DNA of 64,000 bases from Branchiostoma floridae (lineage: Eukaryota > Chordata > Leptocardii > Amphioxiformes > Branchiostomatidae): NCBI RefSeq assembly GCF_000003815.2, contig NC_049981.1, positions 11,881,010 through 11,945,009 of the forward strand, given 5' to 3'. Under the pieces are notes generated by a model. It was not told the origin of the DNA. It saw nothing but the letters and a program-made list of their open reading frames with translations, and searched no databases. Both the position numbers and the translations under genes were made by a program. Numbering within the stretch: the stretch's first letter is position 1; each line of letters begins with the position of its first letter. Below are positions 13,474 to 37,399 of this stretch, one piece after another.

Positions 13474-16157
13474 AAATATGTTGTTCCAAAATTTGACTTT
13501 GACACTCTGGTCGTCTGTGTTCAGTGCCAATGCAAATATGTCACGTCAGCGTGAAAAACAAGGGCATGTTTGTTGAAGGGGCTTAAATTTCCCTAAACCA
13601 ATTTGAGCTTTGCAGGTTACTTGATTAACGTTACATAAATTTGTTTTTGAACAATTCAAACTCGAAAATGTTGTTAATTTGATTTGCATTCTACTTTCGA
13701 TTGTGAAAAGTACTTTCACTTTTGAACTATGAAAAGTGTCAGGCTGGTGACTGTAACTGGGACACTCCTAGTTTGTGTATTAAGTATCTTTGGTATTTAA
13801 CAACATAATTTATTCCTTGCTCGTCCTTGATCAGGTCATAACATATGATTTATATATATAAATCATGTACCAATATCTTGAGGCCCTAATTCAGGCCTAA
13901 TTCTTGTCGTTATTTGAATGTTTACAAAACAATTGGAAATATAAGAAAGGAGAAGAAGGAAAACTGGACCTGTATATATGAAGTAGCATTTAAACTCTTT
14001 CAGAGCCTGATCAGTTTTAGAGAGGTTATCAGTTGTTTAACTTTCAGCCCTGATATAGCCATCCGCTTGCAAACAATACATAAACCATGAATGCAGTATT
14101 ACTGGGTAACTTGATACCAGTAGTACCCTGAGAGTACGAAAAATGATATGTTGATGTGTATCATTATGATATTTTGATATCATACAAAATACAAATCTCC
14201 CAAATGCAGTCTACCATGTGCAGTATGTTTACTGGTATGGTGATAGTATCATACTTTGAAGTTATGACTATACATCCTATTCTTTTTCTGTCTTATAATG
14301 TAATCTTCAAGCAGATGTAAGGATACCATAGTAGTAGTGTGCCTTTACCTGAACACTGGCAAAGATATTACAAGGTGCACTATATATGAAGACAAACTGA
14401 ATGTTACATTAACTTGTATAAAACATTGAGACATGGGTGATATCTTTGTATCTGGTTAGAGAATGTAAGTAAATGTAGAATGGCAGATCTGTGAGAGAGG
14501 AATATGAAAACACTGCTACATTATTTTTCATATCGTAACTTTCAATTATACATGTAGTCTTGCACTCGTACATCTGCTTACCAGCATTTGAAAGCACAGC
14601 AGACTAAAACTGTGGAATTTCATTTTTTTAGAAATCTAAAGTTTAGTGCATTTGATGATAGCTTTAAGCAATATTTGATTTTGTGACCTCTGAACTTCCT
14701 TGACCTGAATGTCCAATGCTTTCATTCATTGACAAATTCACCCACAGTCTACTTCCTCAATCTGAGAGATTTACTCGTATGATACAATGTATATACAGTA
14801 TATATAAAAGAACCAAGAGGAAAAGGAAGTTGCTGCACTCAGTGTGTTTTAACACTATGAGTATGAATAATTATCTTTCTATTCTTTTGTTTTATTAGCA
14901 CTTTACATATCCTGATGTGAGTCTTGCTCTCAGAACAAATAGTGTGTCCCTAACTCATCAGTACAATGTAACTGTCATGTTTTATTCATGTCCCCTGATT
15001 TTTTAATGAAGGTCTAACAGATTACTGTAAATGTTTAAAAAAACTATTGCAAACAATTCATTCTTTTCATATTGCAAAATTAAGTTCATGGAATATTCAT
15101 GGAATATTCAAAAGCATCTACAGTAACCTTCTGCTATGTTATAAATGTTACGGCCTTTAGACCTTATTTGTTTATTCTTTATTTTGACCTTAGTGCTTTA
15201 TACACATTTAGATTCAGTGTCCAATAATCTAAAGTTCAAACTGTGTCCAAGCCTTCCAAGAAACAGCTGCTTTTTTATGTTTATAATGCAGTAGGATGAC
15301 AACTGTCATAAATTTCTTACATCTGTCATTCTGTGTGACTGTCACATAAGACTTTAGAGAAAGTATTACATTATTATGCAATACAACTTCATGTATATGA
15401 TTATGAGCCATCCATGATCAAGACAAGCTGTCCAAACTCTAGCTACTAGTAGTACTTAGTGACTTACTCCTGAGGGCTACTTGAAAATCACTGACCTGCT
15501 TCTTTCAACACAAACAATGAAGACAGACCACCGAGGACTAGAGCCTTTCGTGCCAAAATTTACAACAACATGTTTTTCATTCCAAGCATGCTCAGATTTC
15601 TACCACACTTCCTCTATAAAGCCTGACTTCTGAATTGTGTAAGAAGTTAACATCCCAATCACACTCTGTGTATGGTAACTTGGTACATTATAACTACTAG
15701 TACTTTGCTAATATATCATATAAAAAGATTCAAATGAGTGGAATGGTATCTGACCGAAACCAATCATATCTGAGTCCTATGCTGTTTATTTATTCAAATT
15801 CATTCCATTTCTAGATTATATGAAAGACAATAATAATAAGTACGTTGGTATTATAAAATGGAGAGAAAAATCGAATTTAGATATTTTGTTTAACTTAGAG
15901 AATGTTTTAATGTCATTAAAGCATCAACAAGAAGAAGTCTTGGATACATCTGAGTCAAGCAGCTGTCAAATGTCAGGAAAAATGTAACAGACATTTTGTA
16001 TGTAAATGATGCACTCAGTCTGCTTATGTTGGCCAGGTTTTAGTGGTTTTAGAAGGCCAAACATCCAGTCACTGCTGAATGTTAGCATGTGTGTGTGTAA
16101 AAACAATCCTTCAGAGGTCTGAAACCACCAGTCTCCTATGTTCTTCTCTTACCATAG
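13474..16157. other. Intergenic or 5' intronic sequence, no gene recognised
   Basis: AT-rich sequence with no supportable exon. It probably belongs to the first intron of the Fes/Fer gene, because that gene's first coding exon is preceded by a splice acceptor (TTCTTCCAG, ending 16425). Confidence 0.4.
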
Positions 16158-16343
16158 GGAGGCTCTATTAAAGTGGGCTGAGGTTTCCATCTTTGTAAAG
16201 TTAAAAATGGTCTCTAATCTACTGTCAGCCAGTCAGTCAGAAAATCCGCTTTACCCAGTAAGAAGGGGATTCTCTGATTGGCTGACAGCTGGTTAGATGT
16301 CATGCTTATACATGTCCTCAGCCCAGTTTAGCAGAGCCTTCCT
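16158..16343. repeat. MITE-like inverted repeat upstream of Fes/Fer coding start
   Basis: The outer arms 16158-16183 (GGAGGCTCT...GGGCTGAGG) and 16318-16343 are imperfect inverted repeats. A second nested inverted repeat lies around CCGCTTTACCC and GGGGATTCTCTGATTGGC. The whole 186 bp can fold into a long hairpin ending about 80 bp before the 16426 splice acceptor. Confidence 0.6.
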
Positions 16344-16464
16344 AAGGTATATTGTACATGGACAATTGTACAGACTGCAAGCAAGACTCTGTGATTCTCC
16401 GCTGAACCATGTTTTCTTCTTCCAGGCTATCACTAGGAAGCAAACACAGTACCACTAGAGCATT

Positions 16465-28349
<11,885 letters not shown>

Positions 28350-30211
28350 AGCTGCAAGTCAGATTAGTTTTGAACATGCTGCCTAGAAAGTCAGAAAGCG
28401 TTTTCCAAGAGAGTGTAGAGTATCACAATATCTTTAAAAGGTCTGCATTAATAAAAAAAAAGTCTTCCTAAAATGTCTCGGAAATTCTGAGAGACAGTCA
28501 AGCAATCCTAGTAATTTGTGTACATTATTAGTAATTTGTAGATTTTTACAGGGGTTGTCATAAACACATATTGGGTACTGCTTTTGTGGAGAACCTTTGT
28601 GTGTCATAATCAGTTTGATTTGCCACTACTAGAGTATACATAGTAATAGATGGGAAAAGCATTGTAGCATAATCATGAATTTGCTTTGAGTGGTCACCAA
28701 AAAAGCTAAAATAAAATCACTGCATTAGATCTAGAACCTTTTAGGATTAACATTTTTTTAACCTAACCTAATGTGGTTAATGAAATTTGAAGCAATGCTT
28801 GAAATTAAGGTTGGACCAGTTTAGTGTGCCTTAGACTTTTAAGTCATTCACCCTTAGCTTAGCTTAGTTGATAGGTACATGTAGGTTATACAACTACTGT
28901 TGTGTGTGTATATGATCTGGCAGTAGTTACTACAATGTAAGTACCATGCCATGTGACAAAAGAGTACCATTTATGTCACACAGTTAACGTTGAAATAAAA
29001 ACTTACATTAACAACAAAATGTAGGGGAATCAGTGCACTGTATCTGCATACAACTAAGTTCTTATGTATGTACATACTCCTCTGGAATAGAACATGGTAC
29101 AATGATGCTCTTCTTCAAGTTCCATTGGAAAATCTTCAGAAAGAAAGAAGATGGTAGTTAGATTTTTTACTCCATTCTCTTAGCTTTATCAGGTATTTTG
29201 TGTGTTTTAACACAAGTTTAAAAACTTAAAGGTGACTTTGACAGGATAAGACTTAAAATTTATAGTTAAATTAAAGATGCAGCACTTTCATTGCTACGAC
29301 TTTTTAACATGTTTTAAAGATCACAAAGATTCAATAGGGTGTAATTACATTGATATACACCATCTAACATCATATACATGCCGTTTAATTTTTTTGTAAA
29401 TTCTTCTATGGGGTAGTTTTCATATTTCTAGATACATTGTGTACATGCTTTGATAATTTTAGGTATTCAAAAATTTAGTACTCTAATTTTGGGAGAAATA
29501 TTTTATGATGAAAGGATATAGTTATGGGTAGAAAAACTAGTTAACATCTTCATGATTAATGACTTTAAGAATTAAGAATTCTTTAATTGTGGGAGAATTA
29601 TTTTGTATATAGTCACAATGTTACTACATGATCTTTTCAGGTAATCATATGCCCTGTCTGTTTTGTACAAGAGTCATTTTAGATAGTAAAAGGATGGTAC
29701 AGCAAGAAGAGAAAGTGTAGTAGTTAGTCACCTGCTGTGCAGATGGAACATTTTAGAAGAGAGAGGGATTATAATTAGTTACTGTGATTGTGGGGAAGTT
29801 GGTTGCAGAGCTAAATAGAGACACCAAGATAGGAAAGAAAGACGTCAGTGCACCAGCAGTCTATGTGCACTAATCATATAAAGACCAACTATCTTTATTC
29901 CTCAAAGTTAGGAGCAAAGTAAAGAAATTACACACAATTAAAGTTACTTACACGGAAACATCACAGCCAGCATTTCAGTTGTGTTATGATTTGTATTCCT
30001 TTAATTAACGATGAGGTTGATCTTCTTGCATATATTTTGATGTATAAATCTTGTAGTCTTCTTGTATTTCTTCATGTTTCTCTTCCCTATCTTACCATCA
30101 GGTGTGATTTCCTTTGTGATTTGTGGAGACATATGTAGCTGTATTCACAGAGAAAACTTGCATACAACATGTGTCTGAACTGTAATATGTTCATCAGACA
30201 GCTGAAATAAA
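28350..30211 (+). other. Fes/Fer 3' UTR and candidate poly(A) signals
   Basis: No other gene is seen after the kinase stop codon. Plus-strand AATAAA hexamers lie at 28450-28455, 28994-28999 and 30206-30211, so the transcript could end at any of these. The TRIM-like gene converges from the opposite strand, ending at 30648. Confidence 0.5.
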
Positions 30212-30647
30212 TTAGTATGAATTACAAATGTAAAATGTACCTATTTCTTCACTGTTTATGCTACTTCTACTTGGGCAATGGAATACTTTTTTTCGTATGT
30301 GACATACATGTATATAACCAAGTTGCATTCTTTCTTATGTCAATACCAAAAAATTATCACTTGTATCTAATTCTAATCTACAAACTTCCCATCAACCTAT
30401 ATCTTACACATAGAAAAAAATAGCTTAATGGTAAAAATTGTTAAACCAATAGTAAAGTGACACAGAATAATGTAGTGATAGCAGGTCTTAATTATGGTGT
30501 GGAATAAAAACTATTCTATGGTCCTGTTACTAAATAGGTTATGTTTATACGGTTACAGACAAACTTTTCTTATAGATATATCGAAGTACACTGAACCCGT
30601 AATTCACGATCAAGTTGTTAGACTTTTTAAGTTCTTTCCATACAGTT

Positions 30648-33600
30648 TTACTTGAGGATCTGTTTAGTAATGACCACGTACCCAGGTCCATCATTTGCCC
30701 CATTCTGACCACTACTGTCTTTACCAGAGTTAAAGGAACCTCCCCCTCCTCCACCACTTTCCAAACAGAGATCTCCCTTGCCTCCCCCAGAGTACCCACC
30801 ACCCCCACCCCCTCCACCACCAAACCCATAACTCCCTCCCCCTCCACCAAACCCACCATCAGCATTGTTATATGTGCCCTGTCCCCCAACCCCACCACTG
30901 TAAAATGACTTCCCACCTATCCCACCCTCTCCATCACTAAAATAACTGTCCCTTTTTGTCTTCAGCCCTCCTCCACCATCTCTATTTGCATAACCATTAG
31001 CACTTCCCAAACTCACAGTTCCTCCATAACTTTGGTTACCAGCTTCAGACACAGTCCCGTCACACAGGGGGTTATGAGTCTGTAACCCTGCCCCTCCTCC
31101 CCCACCCCCGGCAATAATGAGTGGCTTGTTCTGTAGTGCACTGATGACAAATGTACCACCCCCTCCACCAGCACCTGCTCCAGACTTGTTCTCAGCACCT
31201 TCTTGTCCAACCAGAATCCTCAGACCTTCACCTATATGAAAAACAAAAGTGTCTTTGAGGATTGTGGGAAGACATTTGAGTTTTCTATTATGGTTAATGT
31301 ATGATTGATGCATATCTAAAGTTAATCTTCATATCATCCAATAAAATTGTTGCATTCCAGTCTTAAAAATATCTCAGAAGTTCAAGCCTACTAAGTTGGT
31401 CCCACTTCCAGGATAGGGGCAGGCACCAAAAGCAATGAGGTCATTCATGTTTCCTTTTAGTCCACAAATTTCTATATTGTATGTTCTGTGACCATAACAA
31501 ATGCTACTACAGTCAAACCTGTCCTGAGCAACCACTCAAGGGACCGAGCAAAAATGGTTGTTAAGGACAGGTGGTTGCTCCCGACAAGTTGGTTGGTTGG
31601 CGAAAACAAATAAAAATGGTATTACGGTTTGCATGATATACACCTTTAAGTCAGTTCCCAGGAACATATCCATAAGAGATGCACAGTTTTTAATCACCAT
31701 GCTGTTATGTAAACAAATTTCAAGAAACCATTGTTTAACAATCAGTGTTGAGTTTGTCTAACAATCAAACATGGTTTGTTTTGTAGTTGTCTGTTTCCAT
31801 GAACAGTGCTTTCAATTTCTCTACCTGTATGTCAAATTTCAGACTGATAATCATTTTGCATGGTGCAAATTGTTTTAACAGTGAATATCAGTCAAGCATT
31901 CACTTATAAGGAAAAGAAGTCTCAAAGTCCAGGGAAACTGTGCCCATATAATTCTGCATATAAAATGGCTGCTAGCTGCTGTCTTTCAATTTTGGTTGGT
32001 CAGGGCAGGTTGAATGCCCCTTTGGGACTGTAAAAAGTGGTTGCCGGTTGGGGAAGACAGGTGGTTGCTTGGGAGGGGGTCTTAACTATGTAAAATTGGA
32101 TGGGACTGTTTCAATGTGTCCTCTGACGGCAGGTGGTTGCCTGGGCCAGGTGGTTGCTCGGACAGGATTCACTGTATTAAATATCGCACCTTGTTGGAAT
32201 TTGAATGTTCCCCTCAGTACAGCACCACGTCCTCGGGCAGACTTAGGGTCAAATGGACCCCACCCTGCAGCAGCTCCTGATAAAAAAGCAAGTAAAGACA
32301 AGTAAAATGCTGATCCAACTTCCAACTTGCTAGTACTAGCCTTTACCAATTGCAAGCACAAGAAGTATGACATTCATGACAGCTACATGTGCCATCAAAC
32401 TAACAGCCCTCACCCGCTGCCTCTATGGTGTAGGTTCCTGTCTCTGGTACAGAGAAGTGCTGTATCCCATTATGTAGCGTCACCAGGTGTTCGTACTGCT
32501 GTCCCTTGTAGTAGTTCCCCAGGGTAGTGGGGCCCAGGCGGCCCGTGGCACCCAGGGTGGTGAATTTCATACTGATACTAGTCTCGTCCTGTACTGTTTG
32601 GTCTTCAGCAGTTGGTTGATCTGTGAAAAATTATGAATTATTATTTTTAGGAGACCAACCAATATCATATTACCATACCATATAAGATATCTGAGAGATA
32701 CCAAACTTAAATGTAGTAGATTATGAGTTTGGAAATACAAGTGCAATTAAATCTTACCAGTAATGCTGGAGGTTGCACCAACAATGTTTCCAAGGTTGAT
32801 TTGCTTTGCTTTCCTCTTCTTTTGAGGCTGGAACGTGACATCACTGATGTCATCGGGAATGTCTGGAACTGGACACTTCAGTAGAGATGCCAGCCGTGCC
32901 GTGACGTCAGCGTACACGTTCATGACATCAAAGTCACTGCCATGCTCAACGACTTTCTGTGAGAAGTCCACTGTGCTGGACAGACAGCCTAAGGTGCTCT
33001 CAACACTGTCTGATGTAACGGATAGCTGTTTTGAACGAGATGCTGTGTCGTCCGCTAACTGTTCTTCAAGTTCTGACTGCTTGGCTCTGACAAGTCCAGT
33101 CAAATACTTGATCTCTTCTTCCGCAGCTGAAGAGATGCCATCCGTGGCTTTTTTATTCTTGGCATCCAGTTCAGCTTGCTTGTTAGCTAGGACACTTGAA
33201 ATTTCTCGGTACTCATCGACCTTTGGCTTGGCAGCTTCTAGTGTGTCCTTGATCTTTACCCTGAAGTCACCTACGACGTTCGCCAGGTAGCCGTACTTGT
33301 GGTCCTTGTGCTGCAGTACCGTACAATCTCGGCAGATGGGGCGCAGGCACGACTCACAGAAGAATTTCAACTTCTCGTCTTCGTGGTTTGGACAGATCGG
33401 CAGTGATCGTGTCTTGATGGAACGCGTGCTGGCGAGTAGCTTTTCTTTTAGCTCTGCCACGCCGATGACTTCATGATCGCGAGTACGTTTGCCTCGACGG
33501 TGTGCATCAGTACATTCTTCACAGAGAAACTCCTCACAGATCTCACAGCCAACGCTTGCTTCATCTACTTCGCAAAAATCGCAAAGAATGTTGTCGTCTT

Positions 33601-33886
33601 CCTTGCTGACCAAAATTTTTTGAGCCTCTACTGTGTCCCTCAAGCTCAGGACAAAGAAGTTGTCTTTGAGGCCGGCGAGCCCGCCTTCCAAAAGCGCGGT
33701 TTCGGTCCGACACGTTGGGCACGGAAACTTCCCCTTCAAGTCGCCTTCGTTCGCGAAGAACTTCTCAAGACAGCCCTTACAGAAGGTGTGAAGACACGGC
33801 AGGATCTTGGGGTCCTTAAAGGGCTCCAGGCAGATCGCACACTCCAGAAAGTCGCCTGAAATCTGACTGAGTATTGCCTCCGCCAT
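30648..33886 (-). CDS. TRIM-like E3 ligase with ALK-type glycine-rich C-terminal region
   Basis: There are four exons: 33886-32758, 32620-32414, 32276-32190 and 31231-30648. Phases are consistent, totalling 2007 nt (668 aa). The RING finger opens with CAICLEPF near residue 17, with CLHTFCKGC and CPTC. Two B-boxes follow (CDFC...CEICEEFLCEEC, then CPNHEDEKLKFFCESC...CRDC), and then a coiled coil to about residue 310. The last three exons encode FTTLGATGRLGPTT, an AAGAAAGWGPFD-like segment, EGLRILVGQEG and long glycine runs with PLIIAGGGGGGAG, ending in PGYVVITKQ. That block resembles the glycine-rich domain of ALK/LTK receptors, but there is no signal peptide, membrane segment or kinase. It is predicted to be an intracellular ubiquitin ligase whose glycine-rich region may bind a partner. 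Lancelets have greatly expanded TRIM families. The ligand is unknown. Confidence 0.88.
31510..32174. mobile_element. Tc1/mariner-type MITE in TRIM-like gene intron
   Basis: The ends CAGTCAAACCTGTCCTGAGC (31510) and the reverse complement of GCTCGGACAGGATTCACTG (ending 32174) form inverted repeats of about 27 bp. They are flanked by TA on both sides (31508-31509 and 32175-32176). Subrepeats of GGACAGGTGGTTGCTC recur inside. The right end lies 15 bp from the splice donor of exon 32276-32190. Confidence 0.8.
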
Positions 33887-33997
33887 TCTCGCGCCAACTT
33901 CAACGTTAGATGAACTTTGAACTCATACGTCACGATCAGGCGCGTTCTTAAACCTCCAAACAGATATTTGGAGGGCAAATAACAAGTTTCCTGGGGC

Positions 33998-34118
33998 ACA
34001 ACTGTCTGTCAAAAAAAAGCGACCAGGACTGGCGCCATGTGATTTTGTCAGCAGATCTGAGCAATACTGCAAAATTGCATGGCGCCAGCCCTGGTCGCTT
34101 TTTTTGACAGACAGTTGT
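33998..34118. repeat. Long hairpin upstream of the TRIM-like start
   Basis: The arms 33998-34039 and 34078-34118 are near-perfect inverted repeats of about 41 bp around a 38-bp loop. Key blocks are ACTGTCTGTC, an A8 run, GCGACCAG and GGCGCCATG. The motif CAGATCTGAGC recurs inside the loop (34052) and beyond it (34139). It lies 112 bp upstream of the ATG at 33886 and could be a MITE or a structured 5' leader. Confidence 0.75.
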
Positions 34119-34375
34119 CGTAGGCTAAGATTGTCAACAGATCTGAGCCTATGAAAGTAAAGCATTTTTACTTTCATTCTTGTTATTCTTGAGCCTCATA
34201 GCAAGGAGTTTTTTTATAGCAAGGACGATGTACCATCCTCGATCATCCTCTGCTCCTCCACCCTTGAAATCTTGAAAAACGGCTCAGGCCGAATGATGTA
34301 TCAAGGTTAAATAAAGGTTGAAAAAAAAAGAAGAAAAAAAGTGTGTAACGTTACATCAGGTTCCAGGTTGCTCGT

Positions 34376-34584
34376 AACTGAGGGTCTACATGGGGGGTCC
34401 CGACAACGATTTACGCTGAATTCAGAAGAACCCCCTACGTATTACGCTAAATCAAGGAAGGCAATTACGCTGAATTTGGTCGCCTCACTTCGAATACATA
34501 GTTAAGATGGTTTTCCCTACGAATTATGGGAAATAACAATAGGCTGCCTACGCCTTACGAAAAAGAACATGCAGACCCTCATAA
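34376..34584. repeat. Weak MITE-like inverted repeat
   Basis: The arms 34376-34392 (GAGGGTCTACATG core) and 34568-34584 are inverted with a few mismatches. The interior repeats TTACGCTGAA and TTACGCTAAA. There is no ORF or target duplication that I can defend. Confidence 0.35.
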
Positions 34585-34766
34585 CTCCATGGGTCTCTAC
34601 TGTCTTTGTAGTAATTATTCTTTGGCTCTGATACTTGGGATATACATTGTACATAATGTCAAATACAAGTGTATTTTCCTAGACCAGTGTACAAATTCTT
34701 CAACTAAAATTTAGCTTTATAGGAACAGTGAATGTAACGTTACATGGATTTTCCACACACTTAACA

Positions 34767-34968
34767 CTAGTTCACCATTATCCGCAAGATAAACTTTATC
34801 CGTTCTACTTACAAACAGGGAATTTAGGGATATCAAGTCGATAGACAGTGGTTTCAATGTGCATTTTTGTATTGCAGTTTGAAAACACCATCCGTTGACT
34901 TAATATCCCTAAATACCTTAGTCTTGAATACACCGAAAAAGGTTACCCCGTGAATAAAGGTGAACTAG
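34767..34968. repeat. MITE-like element with ACTAGTTCACC ends
   Basis: CACTAGTTCACC at the left and GGTGAACTAG at the right form terminal inverted repeats. Inner blocks ATTTAGGGATATCAAGTC and GACTTAATATCCCTAAAT are also inverted. About 200 bp, non-coding. Confidence 0.65.
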
Positions 34969-35131
34969 CGTTATACTTTTTAAATAAGAACAAGAAGCCA
35001 TCATTCTTTTTGGTGGATTCTCCTGTCGGCTGTCGACAGATGAGTAGGCAGGCAGCATTATTTTTTAGTCTTGTTTATTCAACACAGGTACAAAGTGAAC
35101 AAATTAGATTTCTTTATATCCAATTATGAAT

Positions 35132-35231
35132 NNNNNNNNNNNNNNNNNNNNNNNNNNNNNNNNNNNNNNNNNNNNNNNNNNNNNNNNNNNNNNNNNNNNN
35201 NNNNNNNNNNNNNNNNNNNNNNNNNNNNNNN
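35132..35231. other. Assembly gap (100 N)
   Basis: Exactly 100 N, a placeholder of unknown true length. Open frames crossing it are not genes. Confidence 1.
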
Positions 35232-35549
35232 GAATCTGGCCGTGGATCAACCTTTTCCCTTGTCGCTGTAGCTATATCTTTGCCGCCATTTATGCACCAT
35301 TTGTAAACAGTTTAAGATAAGAAAAGTAACAAAATGTTTCAACAACAAGATCTAGGAGCCAAGATGTAAAAGATCGAGACCCTTACATGTCATGCAACCT
35401 GCGACCAAGGAGCTTGCAATTGCTGCAACGCATCGGTGGCCGTTGGTTGCATCCATAAAGTTTTGTGGATATTTGTATTATGAAAAGTCGTCACTGGATG
35501 CGCTTTTTACATGTCGTAGTAACGTTGCATCAGCTGGTATGAATATATT

Positions 35550-35677
35550 AATCTCCAAGAAGATCTTGCGTGGCATAAGACAGTAACATAAGCTGGGGAA
35601 GGAGTTTAGCCGGCAGAGGAGTAAATTGGCCACGCGCGCGATACTATCTTATGCCACACAAGATCTGCTGGGAGATT
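35550..35677. repeat. Inverted repeat, possible MITE
   Basis: Arms 35550-35580 and 35647-35677 are inverted (blocks AATCTCC, AAGATCTTG and GTGGCATAAGA). The 66-bp centre is GC-rich with CGCGCGCG. No ORF. Confidence 0.6.
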
Positions 35678-36095
35678 ATGAATAAATTTCATTTTATATT
35701 TATTCCCTTTGATGGCACTAACAGACTTTCCACAACAACTGACTGTTGAAACTCCAGTAATGGGTCTCGTTTCTTTAAGTATAAGATCACACTATCAACT
35801 TCATCATTAGTTTGCATTAGATCACTGTTTTTCATCTTACCATTACTATTAAGAAAACTGGCCTTGACAGTACCTGATATGGAAAAGAAAAATAACGATT
35901 TTAGACAATCAAGGACATTACATAATATTCCTGGGGAAAATTCTATTACAATTGTACTCAACCCGGATGAGTTCTTACGATATGTCAGATATAAAACGGC
36001 AAAGTAAAGCTGCGATGCGTCAAATCAGCCTGAAAAATGATTCCCCGTTCTTTGGAGGGATTAATAAATCACGAGGAACTATTTTTTTGAAGCTA

Positions 36096-36195
36096 NNNNN
36101 NNNNNNNNNNNNNNNNNNNNNNNNNNNNNNNNNNNNNNNNNNNNNNNNNNNNNNNNNNNNNNNNNNNNNNNNNNNNNNNNNNNNNNNNNNNNNNN
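36096..36195. other. Assembly gap (100 N)
   Basis: Exactly 100 N, placeholder length. It lies about 240 bp downstream of the 5'-nucleotidase stop codon. Confidence 1.
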
Positions 36196-36438
36196 GTAGG
36201 GTCAATTTTTGGCACAACTGGTAGTACAATCTAATTTGACATAATGTTCTGTCGCAATAGACAAACCAAGCTTGTGAAAATGGGACCTCTATATCAAGAC
36301 ATGGCCTTGACTGAAATTGTCATACATATTTCTTGTATATAATATAAGCATACATGTATGAGTACAAAAATGTCTTATTTCCAAAAGTGAAAAATCATTT
36401 TAGTTAATATGTAAAACCATAAAGATTGCACCATTTTC

Positions 36439-37332
36439 TTAGCAGGAAGGATCTATGATCTTCTGCAGTATTGAGTTCACCACATCCATGGTTTCATCCT
36501 CAACAAGCACAATGTCATACAGCTCTGTGAACAGGTCCAGTCTCTCCAGATGGGCGTTCAGGTACCCTATCTTCAACACGTTCTCTACATTTGGCACGCC
36601 GTCTGCCATTTGTAGATCTCCCGGTGAATCTCCGAGAAGAATGACATTTGTGCGCTTGCGTTGCTCAGTGAAGTAGCTCTCGTCTGGCAGCACGCTCTTG
36701 TTCTTGTTGAAGATGTGGATCAATGGATCATGGAAGCCGACAAGCTTCCCTGCGTCGTCAAACTTCATGAAATTCGAGACGACGCGGCAGTTTGGATACA
36801 CGACGCTGTACTTGGCAAACATCTCTTGGATGACGTCTCCGAGCCCGGCCGAAAACACGAGCAGCGGGATGTCGTGTTGGTGAAGCGCGCTCATGAAAGC
36901 GTCGTAGCCTTCCCGTAGGGGTGGGCTGTTACTGTGTATGGTGGATGAGATGTCCTGTTGGTTCAGATCAGAGGCCAGGAAGATGTCGTGGATTTGAGTC
37001 CAGTAATCCACCATCAGCTGAACCTTCTCTGACATAGGGATGGTTAGGGAGATCTCTTTTGGGTAATAATAATCCACCACCTTTTTCACCTTCACCCGGG
37101 TTTGTTCAGACATAAGGCTGGACTGAGCGATGACGTCATGACTCATCGGACACCTCACACCGTCCACTGCGTACCGGCTGAGAGTCTGGTCGAAATCGCT
37201 GATGACACGCAACTTCTGCTTCCCTGCTGCCACGAGGTTGGACAGGACCTGCTCAACATGGTTGGCATCAGTGATGTGGATGTGGTCTTGTTCGACCAAT
37301 CGCAGCAAGTGTAGCATCGATGAACTGGACAT
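36439..37332 (-). CDS. NT5C3: Cytosolic pyrimidine 5'-nucleotidase III-like (HAD superfamily)
   Basis: A single long exon encodes 297 aa from the ATG at 37332 (MSSSSMLHLL). The frame stays open to a clear acceptor (TTTTTTCAG) at 37400, so an upstream exon could add a different N-terminus. HAD motif I is VISDFDQTLSRY with Asp46 and Asp48; vertebrate members read DFDMTLSRF. Motif II is LLVFSAGLGDV, and motif III/IV is VILLGDSPGDLQMADG. VSNFMKFD and HIFNKNKS are family signatures. It should dephosphorylate pyrimidine nucleoside monophosphates (CMP, UMP) in the cytosol with Mg2+. Length and motifs match vertebrate NT5C3A/B (about 290-300 aa). The catalytic region being unspliced is unlike the vertebrate genes. 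The 3A versus 3B split cannot be decided. Confidence 0.9.
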   Translation of the reverse strand: MSSSSMLHLLRLVEQDHIHITDANHVEQVLSNLVAAGKQKLRVISDFDQTLSRYAVDGVRCPMSHDVIAQSSLMSEQTRVKVKKVVDYYYPKEISLTIPMSEKVQLMVDYWTQIHDIFLASDLNQQDISSTIHSNSPPLREGYDAFMSALHQHDIPLLVFSAGLGDVIQEMFAKYSVVYPNCRVVSNFMKFDDAGKLVGFHDPLIHIFNKNKSVLPDESYFTEQRKRTNVILLGDSPGDLQMADGVPNVENVLKIGYLNAHLERLDLFTELYDIVLVEDETMDVVNSILQKIIDPSC

Positions 37333-37399
37333 AATCAGTCTCTTGCAAAGACTTAACACTGAGGATGCCACTTCACACTGTGGCACGTGTCCAGACAAA

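Noticed and set aside
30545-30916. Antisense Pro/Thr/Ser- and Val/Gly-rich frames opposite the glycine-rich exon
   Set aside because: Shadows of the GGN-rich coding exon on the minus strand; no independent evidence.
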